Positions 1 through 8,394 of a DNA stretch of 64,000 nucleotides are shown in pieces. Within the stretch, counting starts at the first letter, position 1, and every line of letters starts with the position of its first letter. A program made the translations under genes and the position numbers. The DNA is from Bradyrhizobium guangxiense (lineage in GTDB: Bacteria > Pseudomonadota > Alphaproteobacteria > Rhizobiales > Xanthobacteraceae): NCBI RefSeq assembly GCF_004114915.1, contig NZ_CP022219.1:2820501-2884500 (forward strand), given 5' to 3'. Under the pieces are notes generated by a model. That model ran no database searches, was not told the origin of the DNA, and worked only from the letters and a program-made list of their open reading frames with translations.

Positions 1-75
1 GCGCCGTGCCCACCCTTTTTCTCCGATATGATCCAAATCGTGGGCGCGCTTCGCTTTGCCCGCCCTACGGCGTCT
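1..75. repeat. Intergenic repeat remnant at window edge
   Basis: This stretch has GTGCCCACCC followed about 30 bases later by GTGGGCGCGCTTCGCTTTGCCC. It resembles the 'gtgggcacgcttcgctttgcccaccctacg' type of intergenic repeat that I remember as common in Bradyrhizobium genomes. It is cut by the window start, so its true extent is unknown. The assignment is from memory and not from a second copy in this window. Confidence 0.4.
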
Positions 76-204
76 CGGCTGCTGCGCCATCTGCCCGAAA
101 CGCCGGCTTCCTAGATCCTTTAAGCTTAAAATAAAGACTAGGATGCGGCCTGGAGCGGTGGCAGACTGGCGGCCACTTCGCCGGACCAGTCCTCGGGAGT
201 GACA

Positions 205-1014
205 ATGCGCGATTGGGATGACGCTTATGCCAATTCGGCCCATATCCCGGGCTCGGACAAAATGCCGGCGCAATGGGCGGAGCGGGCTGCCGCCTACCGC
301 GCCGGCCTGACAAATTTTCGCGGTGATATCGCCTATGGCACCGGTGAGCGCCAGAAGCTCGACCTGATCTCGCCCGATGGCGACAGCAAAGGTCTCGTCG
401 TCTTCGTGCACGGCGGCTACTGGATGCGTTTCGACAAGTCGACATGGACTGATCTCGCCGCTGGCGCGCGGCAGCACGGCTGGACCATGGCGTTGCCGAG
501 TTACACGTTGGCGCCAGCCGCGCGCATCTCCGACATCACCGCCGAAATTGCCGCTGCGATCGCCAAGGCGGCTTCGCTCGTCGCAGGGCCGATTCGGCTT
601 GCCGGTCATTCCGCCGGCGGCCATCTCGTCACGCGGATGCTGTGCGACGACAGCCGGCTGGAGCCGTCCGTCTATAGCCGGATTTCCGGCACGCTCTCGA
701 TCAGCGGCCTGCACGATCTGCGTCCGCTGCTCAAGACCAAGATGAACGAGACGCTGCGCATGACGATGGAGGAGGCGGCGCTGGAAAGCGCGGCGCTGCA
801 TCTGCCGCGCGGGCATTCGCCCCTGACCGCCTGGGTCGGTGGCGGCGAGCGGCCCGAATTCATCCGCCAGTCGGATCTGATGGCCAACATCTGGACCGGC
901 TTCGACGTGTCGCCCCGCCTCGTCGTCGATCCCGGGCTGAACCATTTTACCGTGATCGACGGACTGAAGGATCCGGCTTCGCCGATCACCGCGCGCCTGA
1001 TCGGCCTCGACTGA
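205..1014 (+). CDS. kynB: Kynurenine formamidase, alpha/beta-hydrolase type (kynB)
   Basis: Predicted to hydrolyse N-formylkynurenine to kynurenine and formate in the cytoplasm, the second step of tryptophan breakdown. The 269-residue protein has an alpha/beta-hydrolase oxyanion motif HGGYW near residues 69-73, a nucleophile elbow GHSAGGH near 134-140 (Ser136) and a late His in LNHFTV. The ATG at 205 is chosen because GGGAG at 195-199 sits 5 bases before it; the GTG at 199 overlaps that site. The first gene of a run with kynA and kynU, 36 bases upstream of kynA. The context decides the substrate, because the fold alone would also fit a general esterase. Confidence 0.85.
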   Translation: MRDWDDAYANSAHIPGSDKMPAQWAERAAAYRAGLTNFRGDIAYGTGERQKLDLISPDGDSKGLVVFVHGGYWMRFDKSTWTDLAAGARQHGWTMALPSYTLAPAARISDITAEIAAAIAKAASLVAGPIRLAGHSAGGHLVTRMLCDDSRLEPSVYSRISGTLSISGLHDLRPLLKTKMNETLRMTMEEAALESAALHLPRGHSPLTAWVGGGERPEFIRQSDLMANIWTGFDVSPRLVVDPGLNHFTVIDGLKDPASPITARLIGLD

Positions 1015-1050
1015 GCCAAGCCGGGGACGATCGATCGAAAGGGCCTGCCC

Positions 1051-1890
1051 ATGACGTCCAGCGATTACGATCCCACCAGCGAAGGCGCCGAGACCGATTT
1101 CGCCCGGCGCATATCCTACGGCGACTACCTCGCGCTGGATGCGATCCTCGGCGCGCAACATCCGCTCTCGGAAGCGCATGACGAGATGCTTTTCATCATC
1201 CAGCATCAGACCACGGAGCTGTGGATGCGCCTCGCCATTCACGAGCTCAGCGCCGCGCGCCGCGCCATCGCGAGAGACGAAGTGTCGCCCGCGATGAAGA
1301 TGCTGGCGCGAATGTCCCGCATCTTCGAGCAGCTCAACAACGCCTGGGACGTGCTGCGCACGATGACGCCGAGCGAATATACGCGCTTCCGCTCCCAGCT
1401 CGGGCAGTCCTCGGGCTTCCAGTCCCGCCAGTACCGGCTGATCGAATTCCTGCTCGGCAACCGCAACCACGCCATGCTCAAGCCGCACGCGCACGACGTG
1501 GAGACGACGAAGCTGCTCGAGGCCGAACTCGCAACGCCAAGCCTCTATGACGAGGTGCTCAGGCTCGCCGACCGCAACGGGCTCGAGATGCCGGCCGCAG
1601 TGCTGGCCCGCGATGTTCGCGAGACGCACAGCTTCAACGAAGGCGTGCTGCAGGCCTGGCGTGTCGTCTACGAGGCACCGGAAACGCACTGGATGCTGTA
1701 CGAGCTCGCCGAAAAGCTGGTCGACTTCGAGGACTATTTCCGCCGCTGGCGGTTCAACCACGTGACGACGGTCGAGCGCGTCATTGGCTTCAAGCGCGGC
1801 ACCGGCGGGACCGGTGGCGTCAGCTATCTCAAGCGCATGCTGGAGGTGGAGCTGTTCCCCGAACTCTGGCGCGTGCGAACGATCCTGTAG
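1051..1890 (+). CDS. kynA: Tryptophan 2,3-dioxygenase
   Basis: Heme enzyme that opens the indole ring of L-tryptophan with O2 to give N-formylkynurenine. At 279 residues it has the usual bacterial length. Family hallmarks are visible: [11 protein letters not shown] with the substrate-side His52, [17 protein letters not shown] with the carboxylate-binding Arg, and FRRWRFNH whose His237 is the expected proximal heme ligand, followed by a Gly/Thr-rich TGGTGG loop that closes over substrate. It lies between kynB and kynU; its TAG is only 2 bases from the kynU ATG, so the two are surely cotranscribed. Confidence 0.96.
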   Translation: MTSSDYDPTSEGAETDFARRISYGDYLALDAILGAQHPLSEAHDEMLFIIQHQTTELWMRLAIHELSAARRAIARDEVSPAMKMLARMSRIFEQLNNAWDVLRTMTPSEYTRFRSQLGQSSGFQSRQYRLIEFLLGNRNHAMLKPHAHDVETTKLLEAELATPSLYDEVLRLADRNGLEMPAAVLARDVRETHSFNEGVLQAWRVVYEAPETHWMLYELAEKLVDFEDYFRRWRFNHVTTVERVIGFKRGTGGTGGVSYLKRMLEVELFPELWRVRTIL

Positions 1891-1892
1891 AG

Positions 1893-3101
1893 ATGGCTAT
1901 GACCAAATATCGCGTCTATGACGACACCAAAGCTCTGTTCCATCTACCTGACGGCGTGATCTATCTCGACGGCAACTCGCTTGGCGCGATGCCCCTTGGC
2001 GTTGCCGAGCGCGTCAACCGCGTCATCACGGCGGAGTGGGGCAATGAGCTGATCCGCGCCTGGAACACCGCCGGCTGGTACGCCCAGCCGCGCCATCTCG
2101 GCGATCGCATCGCGCGGCTGATCGGCGCGGAAGCCGGCTCGGTGATGGTCGGAGACACGCTGTCGCTCAAGGTCTATCAGGCGCTCGCTGCCGCGCTCGA
2201 CATGAACGCGTCGCGCAAGGTCGTGCTGTCGGACACCGGCAATTTCCCGACCGACCTCTACATGGCCGAAGGCCTGATCGCGACGCTGGGGCGCGGCCAC
2301 CAGCTGCACCTGGTGGCGCCGCATGAAATCGAATCCGCGCTGTCGGAGGAGGTCGCCGTCCTCTACCTCACCGAGGTCGATTATCGCACCGGCCGCCGCC
2401 ACGACATGGCGGATCTGACCGCGAAGGCTCATACGCTCGGCATCGTCACCGTCTGGGATCTCGCCCATTCCGCCGGCGCGCTGCCGGTCGATCTCGCCGG
2501 CTGCGGCGCGGATTTCGCGGCGGGGTGCACCTACAAATATCTGAACGCCGGCCCGGGCGCGCCGGCCTTCCTCTACGTTGCGCCGCGCCACGCCGACGGC
2601 GCGCGCGCCGCGCTGTCGGGGTGGATGGGCCACGCCAAGCCCTTCGCATTCGAGCTTGGCTATGCGGCCGCAGGCGGCGTCGAGCGCATGCGGGTCGGCA
2701 CGCCGCCGGTGCTGGCAATGGCGGCGCTGGAGGCCTCGCTCGACATCTGGGACCGCGTCGATATCGCCGAAATCCGCGCGCGCTCGCTGGCGCTCGGCGA
2801 TCTCCTCATTGCGGAGGTCGAACGCCGTTGCCCGCAGCTCGAGCTCGTCACGCCACGCGCGCATGGGCATCGCGGCTCGCAAGTCTCCTTCGCCTTCGAC
2901 GGCGGTTATGCTGCGATGCAGGCGCTGATCGCCCGCGGCCTCATCGGTGATTTCCGCGCACCTGACATCATGCGCTTCGGGATCACGCCGCTCTATATCG
3001 GCGAGAGCGAGATCATCCGTGCGGCCGGGATCATCGAGGAGGTGATCGCGGGCGAGGTGTGGCGACGGCCGGAATACCAGGTCGTAAATGCGGTGACGTG
3101 A
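1893..3101 (+). CDS. kynU: Kynureninase
   Basis: PLP-dependent hydrolase that converts kynurenine to anthranilate and alanine, completing the three-gene route from tryptophan. The protein has 402 residues. It shows YLDGNSLGAMP near the start, WDLAHSAGALPVDL with the PLP-contacting Asp, and CTYKYLNAGPG with Lys215 as the Schiff-base lysine. A second ATG at 1899 is a possible start. No anthranilate-degrading genes follow, so anthranilate must be used elsewhere in the genome. Confidence 0.96.
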   Translation: MAMTKYRVYDDTKALFHLPDGVIYLDGNSLGAMPLGVAERVNRVITAEWGNELIRAWNTAGWYAQPRHLGDRIARLIGAEAGSVMVGDTLSLKVYQALAAALDMNASRKVVLSDTGNFPTDLYMAEGLIATLGRGHQLHLVAPHEIESALSEEVAVLYLTEVDYRTGRRHDMADLTAKAHTLGIVTVWDLAHSAGALPVDLAGCGADFAAGCTYKYLNAGPGAPAFLYVAPRHADGARAALSGWMGHAKPFAFELGYAAAGGVERMRVGTPPVLAMAALEASLDIWDRVDIAEIRARSLALGDLLIAEVERRCPQLELVTPRAHGHRGSQVSFAFDGGYAAMQALIARGLIGDFRAPDIMRFGITPLYIGESEIIRAAGIIEEVIAGEVWRRPEYQVVNAVT

Positions 3102-3240
3102 GGACGGTCTCGTGCCCCCGACGCAGCGCTGCTTGGCGGTGCGCGCGCGCCGATGTCAGCACGGCCATTACCTCGGACGTCATTGCCTTGCCGCGCAAAG
3201 CAATTCACGTTGAGACAACAACGAATTGGGAGAACGTCTG

Positions 3241-3639
3241 ATGACGCCGTTCGAGAAACTCAAAGCGATGAAGATGCCGTTTGCCGAGCTCAAGGGTGTC
3301 GAGTTCGTCGAGGCCGAGAAGGACCGCGTGGTGGCGCGAATGACGGTTCGGCCCGATCTCTGCACGCTGCACCACACCATCCATGGCGGGGCAGTGATGG
3401 CGCTGGCCGATTCCGTCGGCGCGGCCGCGACCGTGATCAATTTGCCTGACGACGCCAAGGGGACGACCACGCTGGAGAGCAAGACCAATTTCATCGGTGG
3501 GGCCAAGGAGGGAACCACCATTATTGCCACAGCGACCCCGGTCCATCGCGGCCGAAGGACCCAGGTCTGGACCACCCGGCTGGAGACCGCGGACGGCAAG
3601 CTGGTGGCCGTTGTCACCCAGACCCAGCTAATCCTGTAA
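3241..3639 (+). CDS. PaaI-family hotdog thioesterase
   Basis: Small hotdog-fold acyl-CoA thioesterase of 132 residues. The motif LHHTIHGGAVMALADSVG around residues 43-60 matches the HGG...D signature of the PaaI/YbgC-like group. The ATG at 3241 is preferred over an in-frame TTG at 3226 because GGGAG at 3228-3232 lies 8 bases before it. It is 139 bases downstream of kynU on the same strand. It may be cotranscribed, but a role in tryptophan breakdown is not shown. The substrate cannot be read from sequence. Confidence 0.8.
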   Translation: MTPFEKLKAMKMPFAELKGVEFVEAEKDRVVARMTVRPDLCTLHHTIHGGAVMALADSVGAAATVINLPDDAKGTTTLESKTNFIGGAKEGTTIIATATPVHRGRRTQVWTTRLETADGKLVAVVTQTQLIL

Positions 3640-3791
3640 GACTACGGGGCTTTGATTTTGTTAACGAATTAGTCGTTCCCTGTGCCTCTAACTTGGGCAG
3701 GTCCTCGCCTTGCAAAAGATGTTGCGATGCACAATATAGGGGGCCTAGGGATTCGAACGCCTCCTCGAGGGACACCAAGAGGAGTTTTGAC

Positions 3792-4397
3792 GTGGTACTT
3801 GAAGAGACCGTTCGCACCGCTCCGGGCTATGTGCGGACCCTGATTCAGCAGGAAGAATTGCCGCTCCTGCGCGATCATCTGCTGAGGCTCGATGCCGGAA
3901 GCCGGCACGACCGTTTCAACGGCTTTCTCGACGACAGCTTTATCGAGCGTTACGCCGCCCGCTGTGCCGAGGACGGCACCGTGATCGTCGCCTATATCGT
4001 CGATGGCGTGGTCCGCGGTGCGGCGGAGCTGCATCCGCCGGAAGAAGAGGCCTTGCCTGAAGTCGCCTTCAGCGTGGAAGCCTCCGCGCGGCGCCAGGGT
4101 GTCGGCACCGTGCTATTCCGCCGCCTGATCGCGGAGGCGCGCTGGAAAGGCTACAAGCGCCTGCGCATCACCACGGGCGCCGAGAATCACGCGATGCGGG
4201 CGCTCGCCAGGAAGTTCGGGGCGCATCTGGCTTTCCGTCATGGCGAATCGACCGGCACGATCGATCTCGCCAAGACGCCTGAAGCCGAGCTCGCCGATCT
4301 CGCGGCTTCGCCCTTCACGGCCGGGCGCGCGCTTCTCAGCCTCAACTCGACCTGCTGGAAGATCATCTCCAGCATGTACGACAATCGCGCGGCCTGA
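3792..4397 (+). CDS. GNAT-family N-acetyltransferase
   Basis: Acetyl-CoA-dependent acetyltransferase of about 201 residues. The acetyl-CoA pyrophosphate loop is RRQGVGTVLFRRL, flanked by the beta strand VAFSVEAS and followed by ALARKFGAH. The start is taken as GTG at 3792, because AAGAGGAG at 3777-3784 lies 7 bases upstream; the open frame continues upstream without a convincing site. The substrate is unknown. It stands alone and ends before a strong bidirectional hairpin shared with the convergent gene at 4477-4782. Confidence 0.8.
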   Translation: MVLEETVRTAPGYVRTLIQQEELPLLRDHLLRLDAGSRHDRFNGFLDDSFIERYAARCAEDGTVIVAYIVDGVVRGAAELHPPEEEALPEVAFSVEASARRQGVGTVLFRRLIAEARWKGYKRLRITTGAENHAMRALARKFGAHLAFRHGESTGTIDLAKTPEAELADLAASPFTAGRALLSLNSTCWKIISSMYDNRAA

Positions 4398-4420
4398 CCT
4401 CACATCGCGCCTTGAATCAA

Positions 4421-4449
4421 AAAGCGGACCGGCATGGCCGGTCCGCTTT
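4421..4449. terminator. Bidirectional hairpin terminator
   Basis: A perfect 13-bp inverted repeat, AAAGCGGACCGGC and its complement, has a 3-base ATG loop and A/T tracts at both outer edges. It lies between the 3' ends of the GNAT gene (+) and the 4477-4782 gene (-), so it can stop both. Confidence 0.85.
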
Positions 4450-4476
4450 GCTATTTCAGGGCGTGAAACGAACGCT

Positions 4477-4782
4477 TCAGGTGCCGGTGCGCTTGTCGTT
4501 GCCGAAACGACGAACGACGCGGCGTTCGACCACGACGGAGCGCTGTGCACCCTGCTCGCCGGCGATCACGCGCGTCGCGGTGATGCGGCTGTTGCTGCGC
4601 GCCTGCTTCTTCACCTCGGCCTGCACGACATCGAGCGGCATCCCCATCAAGGCTGCGGCGATCTCGGCCTGCTGCGCCTGATCGTCGGTGATGCCGATGG
4701 CGGCAAAGATCGCCTCGTCCAGGGTGGGCGGATCGTGGCGGACGCGCCGCGTGCCGTACTTGGTATTCCAGTCTGCGCTCAT
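4477..4782 (-). CDS. Conserved hypothetical protein, 101 aa
   Basis: Small soluble protein without signal peptide or membrane segment. It opens with MSADWNTKYGTRRVR, has an acidic helical middle (TLDEAIFAAIGITDDQAQQAEIA) and ends with a basic tail rich in Arg and Val. GAGG sits 5 bases before the ATG. I do not recognise a named domain. Base composition and codon use match the neighbours, and the shared terminator at its end supports it as a real gene. Confidence 0.65.
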   Translation of the reverse strand: MSADWNTKYGTRRVRHDPPTLDEAIFAAIGITDDQAQQAEIAAALMGMPLDVVQAEVKKQARSNSRITATRVIAGEQGAQRSVVVERRVVRRFGNDKRTGT

Positions 4783-4885
4783 GGGGGCCTCGTTTCGATT
4801 CTGGATACCTAGTGCCGCCTATGTTGCATTGCAATATGAATTTGGTGTGGCATCTCAGCTATTCACCGCTTGCATCCATCTCCCA

Positions 4886-5572
4886 TCAGAGTGGTGATGG
4901 AGCACCTGCTTCGACCTCGATCCGTTGCTGCGGCCAGCGCTTCAGGGCGGCGTGTCCGGCCTCGGTGAGCCCGTAGATTCCCCGGTCGGCGCGTTTGAAC
5001 CAGCCATACACATTATTAAGCAAGATCTTGCCGGCATCGGGACAGCGTTCGCGCAAGTCGCGCACGCGCCGTGGTCCGTCCGCGAGCGCGGAGGCGCAGG
5101 CCAGCGCTTGCTGCCGATAGGCCGTCATGATCGGCGCGCGGGTGCTGCCGCCGAGCGCGGGATCGCCCTGGCGGCGCTGGTGCTCGGCGACGAGGCGCGA
5201 GCGCAGCTTCGGCTCGCGGCGCGGCGCTGCGGTCGGCGGCTTCACCAGCACCTCGACCTGGCCGCGATCTGTGACGCCCAGCATGCCGAAGCCGAGGCGG
5301 CGGCAGAGATTGCGATAGCGTGCATCACTCTCGCGTCCCTTGCCGCGGATCGACATCTTCGCCGCGATCCAGACCTCATCGCCGGCCGGCGCGCGGTCGA
5401 CGGCCTGAAGAATGAGCTCGAGGTTGAAGGCAAGCTTGAGCTCGCCGATCACGACCACCGGCGGATCGCCGGCGCTGAGGCCGACGAGATCGCAGCCGCC
5501 GATCTCGCCCTTCACGGTGAAGCCTAGCTCTTCGAGGAAGCGTTTGACGGGCAGATAAAGCGCGGTTTCCAC
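4886..5572 (-). CDS. DUF2161 family PD-(D/E)XK-like protein
   Basis: The 228-residue protein matches what I remember of the DUF2161 family. Its N-terminal half has GCDLVG near residue 25-30 and VVVIGELKLAF near 40-50, which reads as the D...ExK core of a PD-(D/E)XK nuclease fold. The C-terminal part (LLNNVYGWFKRADRGIYGLTEAGHAAL) looks like a winged-helix domain. The start is a GTG. Nuclease activity is inferred from the motif only. No partner gene suggests restriction or repair. Confidence 0.7.
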   Translation of the reverse strand: METALYLPVKRFLEELGFTVKGEIGGCDLVGLSAGDPPVVVIGELKLAFNLELILQAVDRAPAGDEVWIAAKMSIRGKGRESDARYRNLCRRLGFGMLGVTDRGQVEVLVKPPTAAPRREPKLRSRLVAEHQRRQGDPALGGSTRAPIMTAYRQQALACASALADGPRRVRDLRERCPDAGKILLNNVYGWFKRADRGIYGLTEAGHAALKRWPQQRIEVEAGAPSPL

Positions 5573-5622
5573 GGGAAGGTTCCGGAGGCGATGCTCGATC
5601 GAAGAATCAGTTGCGGGCAGCT

Positions 5623-5656
5623 TAGAGCCTTCTGTGGTCCGATTGAATCAGAGCCG
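5623..5656. repeat. Partial copy of repeat family B
   Basis: This 34-base stretch aligns with 49432-49466, the first half of a longer repeat, with about six mismatches. Both contain GATTGAATCAGA. It lies between the divergent start of the DUF2161 gene and the end of the SDR gene. Confidence 0.5.
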
Positions 5657-5685
5657 CCGCGCAAGACGATGCGATCGGAAGGCCT

Positions 5686-6369
5686 TTACACCCGTCCGCC
5701 CACCGGGATCAGGGCTCCGGTGACCCCGCTCGCGGCATCGCTGGCGAGGAACAGGATGACTTCGGCGAGTTCCTGCGGCGTCACCCATTTGGAGAAGTCG
5801 GCCTTCGGCATGTCGGCGCGGTTGGCGGCGGTGTCGATGATCGACGGCAGCACCGCGTTGACCGTGACCTTGCCTTTCCATTCGTTGGCGAGCGCTTCAG
5901 TGAGCCGATGTACGCCGGCTTTCGACGCCGCATAGGGTCCCATGCCGGAGCCCGCCAGAAGCGCGCCCATGGCGCCGATATTGACGATGCGGCCGGCCCC
6001 GGATGCTGCGAGATGCGGTAGTGCGGCGCGCGAGGCGTTGAGCGCGGTCTGGACATTCAACGCGTGCATGCGCTGCCAGGTCTTGGTGTCGCCGTCGCCG
6101 ACAGTTTCGAACGCAAAACCGCCGGCGATGTTGATCAGCGCATCGAGCCGGCCGAAATGCTTTGCCGTCGCATCCACCGCCGTCTTCGCCTGCGCCGCGT
6201 CCGACAGGTCGACGCCGCCGATCTCGATGTGATCGGGCGTCGCGGCGCTCTGTGAAGGCGCGTAGTCGATGCCGGCGACGCGCGCGCCGCGCGATCGTGC
6301 GATCTGCGCAACCCCCTTGCCGAGCGCGCCGCGCGCGCCCGTCACGACCAGGACCTTGTCTTGCATCAT
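5686..6369 (-). CDS. SDR family NAD(P)-dependent oxidoreductase
   Basis: Classical short-chain dehydrogenase of 227 residues. It shows the cofactor motif TGARGALGKG at residues 10-19, NIAGG after the fourth strand, and the catalytic YAASK. GGGAGA precedes a double ATG. The stop of the upstream phosphatase gene is only about 20 bases away, so the two form a pair on the minus strand. The substrate is unknown. Confidence 0.88.
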   Translation of the reverse strand: MMQDKVLVVTGARGALGKGVAQIARSRGARVAGIDYAPSQSAATPDHIEIGGVDLSDAAQAKTAVDATAKHFGRLDALINIAGGFAFETVGDGDTKTWQRMHALNVQTALNASRAALPHLAASGAGRIVNIGAMGALLAGSGMGPYAASKAGVHRLTEALANEWKGKVTVNAVLPSIIDTAANRADMPKADFSKWVTPQELAEVILFLASDAASGVTGALIPVGGRV

Positions 6370-6389
6370 CGTTCTCCCGGCGCGGCGGC

Positions 6390-7148
6390 CTATGATTGCA
6401 GATAGCGCTGCTTCAGCGCGGCTCGCTCAGTTTCGCCGAGCTTGAGCCCGTCGCGCAAATAGGTTTCGAGATCGCCATATTCGCGACCGACGGCCTCGAA
6501 GGCTGCCGCGAGGTACGAGGCCTCGACGCTGCCGATGGCGTCGAGCACGTCGGCGGGAAGGTCGGAGGCGCTTGATGCGTCGCGCTTGTAGTGCCGGTTG
6601 GTCAGGAGGTAGTCCTCGGCGATGACGTCATCGGGGACGCCGAGCGCATGCAGGATCAGCGCGCTGGCAAAGCCGGTACGGTCCTTGCCGGCGGTGCAGT
6701 GAATCACCAGCGGGGCCCTGTCCTCCAGGAGATGGGCGAACAGGCTGCGAAAGCTGTGCGTGTTGTGGCGGACGTAGTTGCGATAGGACTCGCGCATCAG
6801 TTCGAGCGCGACCGCTGCGGTCAGCGTGCCCTTCGCGAGCTCGGCGCGCAGCGCCGCGACGACGGTCGGCTCGATCGGCAGCGAATGCACCGTGATCTCC
6901 CTCACGACGCAGACGCCGGCCGCGCGCTCCTCCAGCCCGCGGAAATCGAATGCGCTTCTGACGCCCAGCGCGCGGACGATCTCGACATCGTCAGCGGTGA
7001 GATGGCCGAGATGGTTGGAGCGGAAGATGTGTCGCCAGCGCGTGGTCCGGCCATCAGTGGTCGGATAGCCGCCGAGATCGCGAAAATTGCTGGCGCCCTG
7101 GAGGGCGAGGTGGCGGGCAGGAGAGTCCTTCAGGGAGGGGTCTTGCAT
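6390..7148 (-). CDS. Tyrosine/serine protein phosphatase (Y_phosphatase3 type)
   Basis: A 252-residue protein of the IphP-like phosphatase family. It carries NFRDLGGYPT near the N terminus, FDFRGLEER in the middle and the P-loop HCTAGKDRTGFA, with the catalytic Cys and Arg in C-x5-R. Members remove phosphate from Tyr or Ser residues or from phospholipids. No signal peptide is visible, so it is probably cytoplasmic. It is followed by the SDR gene after about 20 bases. Confidence 0.88.
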   Translation of the reverse strand: MQDPSLKDSPARHLALQGASNFRDLGGYPTTDGRTTRWRHIFRSNHLGHLTADDVEIVRALGVRSAFDFRGLEERAAGVCVVREITVHSLPIEPTVVAALRAELAKGTLTAAVALELMRESYRNYVRHNTHSFRSLFAHLLEDRAPLVIHCTAGKDRTGFASALILHALGVPDDVIAEDYLLTNRHYKRDASSASDLPADVLDAIGSVEASYLAAAFEAVGREYGDLETYLRDGLKLGETERAALKQRYLQS

Positions 7149-7219
7149 GGGATCAGCTTGGGTTATGGTTCCAGCGGGCGCACGGCGGGCGTCCTTGATA
7201 TCTATTACAGGGGGCGATC

Positions 7220-7546
7220 ATGGGCCGGCACAAGGCCATTGTTTTGGCGATCACCATGCTGGCGGGCGGGATTTGCAGTGCGCCGCAGGCTGGTGCGCAG
7301 ACGTTCCGGACCTATCGATGCGCCGATGGGACGCAATTCATCGTTGGGTTTTATGACGACGACAAGCGGGCCTTTCTCCAGATCGACGGCGAGCCGGTCA
7401 CGCTCGCCAAGCGGCTGTCGGTCTCGGGCGCACGTTATTCGGGAGCTGGGGTCACGCTGAGAATTCCCAAGGCGGGACCCACCACGGTGAAGCACCTGAG
7501 GCGGCCGGTCACGGCCTGCGCGGTGGTCGAACGGCCCGCGATCTAG
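7220..7546 (+). CDS. MliC-like secreted protein
   Basis: A 108-residue protein with a signal peptide (KAIVLAITMLAGG...AGAQ). Its mature part begins TFRTYRCADGTQF, which matches the Y-x-C-x-x-G opening of the MliC lysozyme-inhibitor fold, and a second Cys follows near the C terminus in VTACAVV. A periplasmic role against C-type lysozyme is the family expectation; the usual lysozyme-contact residues were not checked. AGGGGG lies upstream of the ATG. It is divergent from the phosphatase gene by 71 bases. Confidence 0.7.
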   Translation: MGRHKAIVLAITMLAGGICSAPQAGAQTFRTYRCADGTQFIVGFYDDDKRAFLQIDGEPVTLAKRLSVSGARYSGAGVTLRIPKAGPTTVKHLRRPVTACAVVERPAI

Positions 7547-7570
7547 CCGCGAGGCCAGCTGGAATCAAAA

Positions 7571-7598
7571 AGGGCCGAAACACCGTTGTTTCGACCCT
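7571..7598. terminator. Hairpin terminator
   Basis: AGGGCCGAAACA and TGTTTCGACCCT form a 12-bp stem with one G-T pair and a 4-base loop. An A run precedes the stem and CTTTC follows it. It lies between the convergent MliC-like gene and the DUF2735 gene and could serve both. Confidence 0.8.
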
Positions 7599-7656
7599 CT
7601 TTCGACTATCGCCAGCCGCTTGCGCGAGCGCGGCGGTTTCGAACCAAGCACAGGCA

Positions 7657-7860
7657 TCAGCGATCCCATTTTGGCTTGGCCTCGTCGACCGCGTCCTGAT
7701 GATACCAGCTCTCGCTGCAGATCGAGACGTTCGCGGGCAGCGAAGCGTGATCGGCAGGAAGGCGGGTCTCGCCATAGCGACGTCCGGCAAGAGCCGCGCG
7801 GCCCCCGACCGGGAATTGATAGATCGTTGCCGATCCGTGACTCAGACCATTGTTCATCAT
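7657..7860 (-). CDS. DUF2735 domain protein
   Basis: A 67-residue protein that begins MMNNGLSHGSATIYQFPVGG and ends near AVDEAKPKWDR. These are features I remember from DUF2735 proteins encoded next to glnII in rhizobia. AAGGAGA at 7866-7872 is 5 bases from the double ATG, which fixes the short start; the open frame continues upstream without support. It is divergent from glnII and may share its nitrogen control. Its function is unknown. Confidence 0.8.
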   Translation of the reverse strand: MMNNGLSHGSATIYQFPVGGRAALAGRRYGETRLPADHASLPANVSICSESWYHQDAVDEAKPKWDR

Positions 7861-8394
7861 TACGATTCTCCTTGGTCGAAGCGCCTTGGCCTCCATGGTG
7901 CGCCCGACTCGTTCGATTGTAGTTACCGGAATCCCCATATCGGCCGCGTCGCCCAGATTGGAAAGTGCTGAAAAGGAGATCAGTTGCCGCCCAATTTATG
8001 GGCAGCCAGAGGTCTGCATCCCTTAAGGCACGCTGCTAGTGGCTAACGCGTAAGCCATTCCAAAGGTTGCTGAGCAGGGGCGGAGGACTTTGCGAAAATT
8101 GCCGGACGTTGATGCGCGTTTCATCGGCAACTTCCACGACCCGTCTGCCTGCTTCAGAATCAGGCGATTTTCTCGCGATTTTTGCGTTGCAGCTTCACGC
8201 GAAGGTGCGCGGCTATGACGCATATCGCCTTGGGCGATCTGCTCGCGGCAAGGAGACGCCGGCCGCGGTGGAAAACCGGGCAACCTGCGGCCTTTTGGCA
8301 CGCAAAATGCTTGTAAGGGGCCGGCCGATGATGGCCGGGTACAAACGTGCGGGGCTCTCAACCCCACCTTTCGCATCATCTACAGAGAGGCTCA
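7861..8394. promoter_or_regulatory. Divergent control region, DUF2735 / glnII
   Basis: This 534-base stretch has no convincing gene. It holds the sigma-54 promoter of glnII (annotated separately), the ribosome-binding site of the DUF2735 gene, and small inverted repeats such as GCCTG/CAGGC around 8145-8166. A TGCAGC...GGTGCG pair near 8189-8212 resembles an NtrC site, but its spacing is wider than the usual consensus, so I do not call it. Confidence 0.5.
8296..8311 (+). promoter_or_regulatory. Sigma-54 (-24/-12) promoter of glnII
   Basis: TGGCACG, four bases, then ATGCT matches the RpoN consensus TGGCACG-N4-TTGCW with one mismatch. The GG (8297-8298) and GC (8309-8310) are exactly 10 bases apart, as required. 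The predicted start is near 8322, giving a leader of about 70 bases. NtrC- and RpoN-dependent transcription of glnII is established in Bradyrhizobium japonicum. Confidence 0.85.

Noticed and set aside
1944..2882. Minus-strand frame over kynU
   Set aside because: Arg/Ala-rich shadow of a clearly conserved gene.
3745..3775. GGGATTCGAACGCC looks like the complement of a tRNA T-arm
   Set aside because: No acceptor stem, D-arm or anticodon arm can be folded around it on either strand.
8189..8212. TGCAGC...GGTGCG as an NtrC site before glnII
   Set aside because: The half sites are about 10 bases apart and not 5, so it does not fit the consensus well enough.
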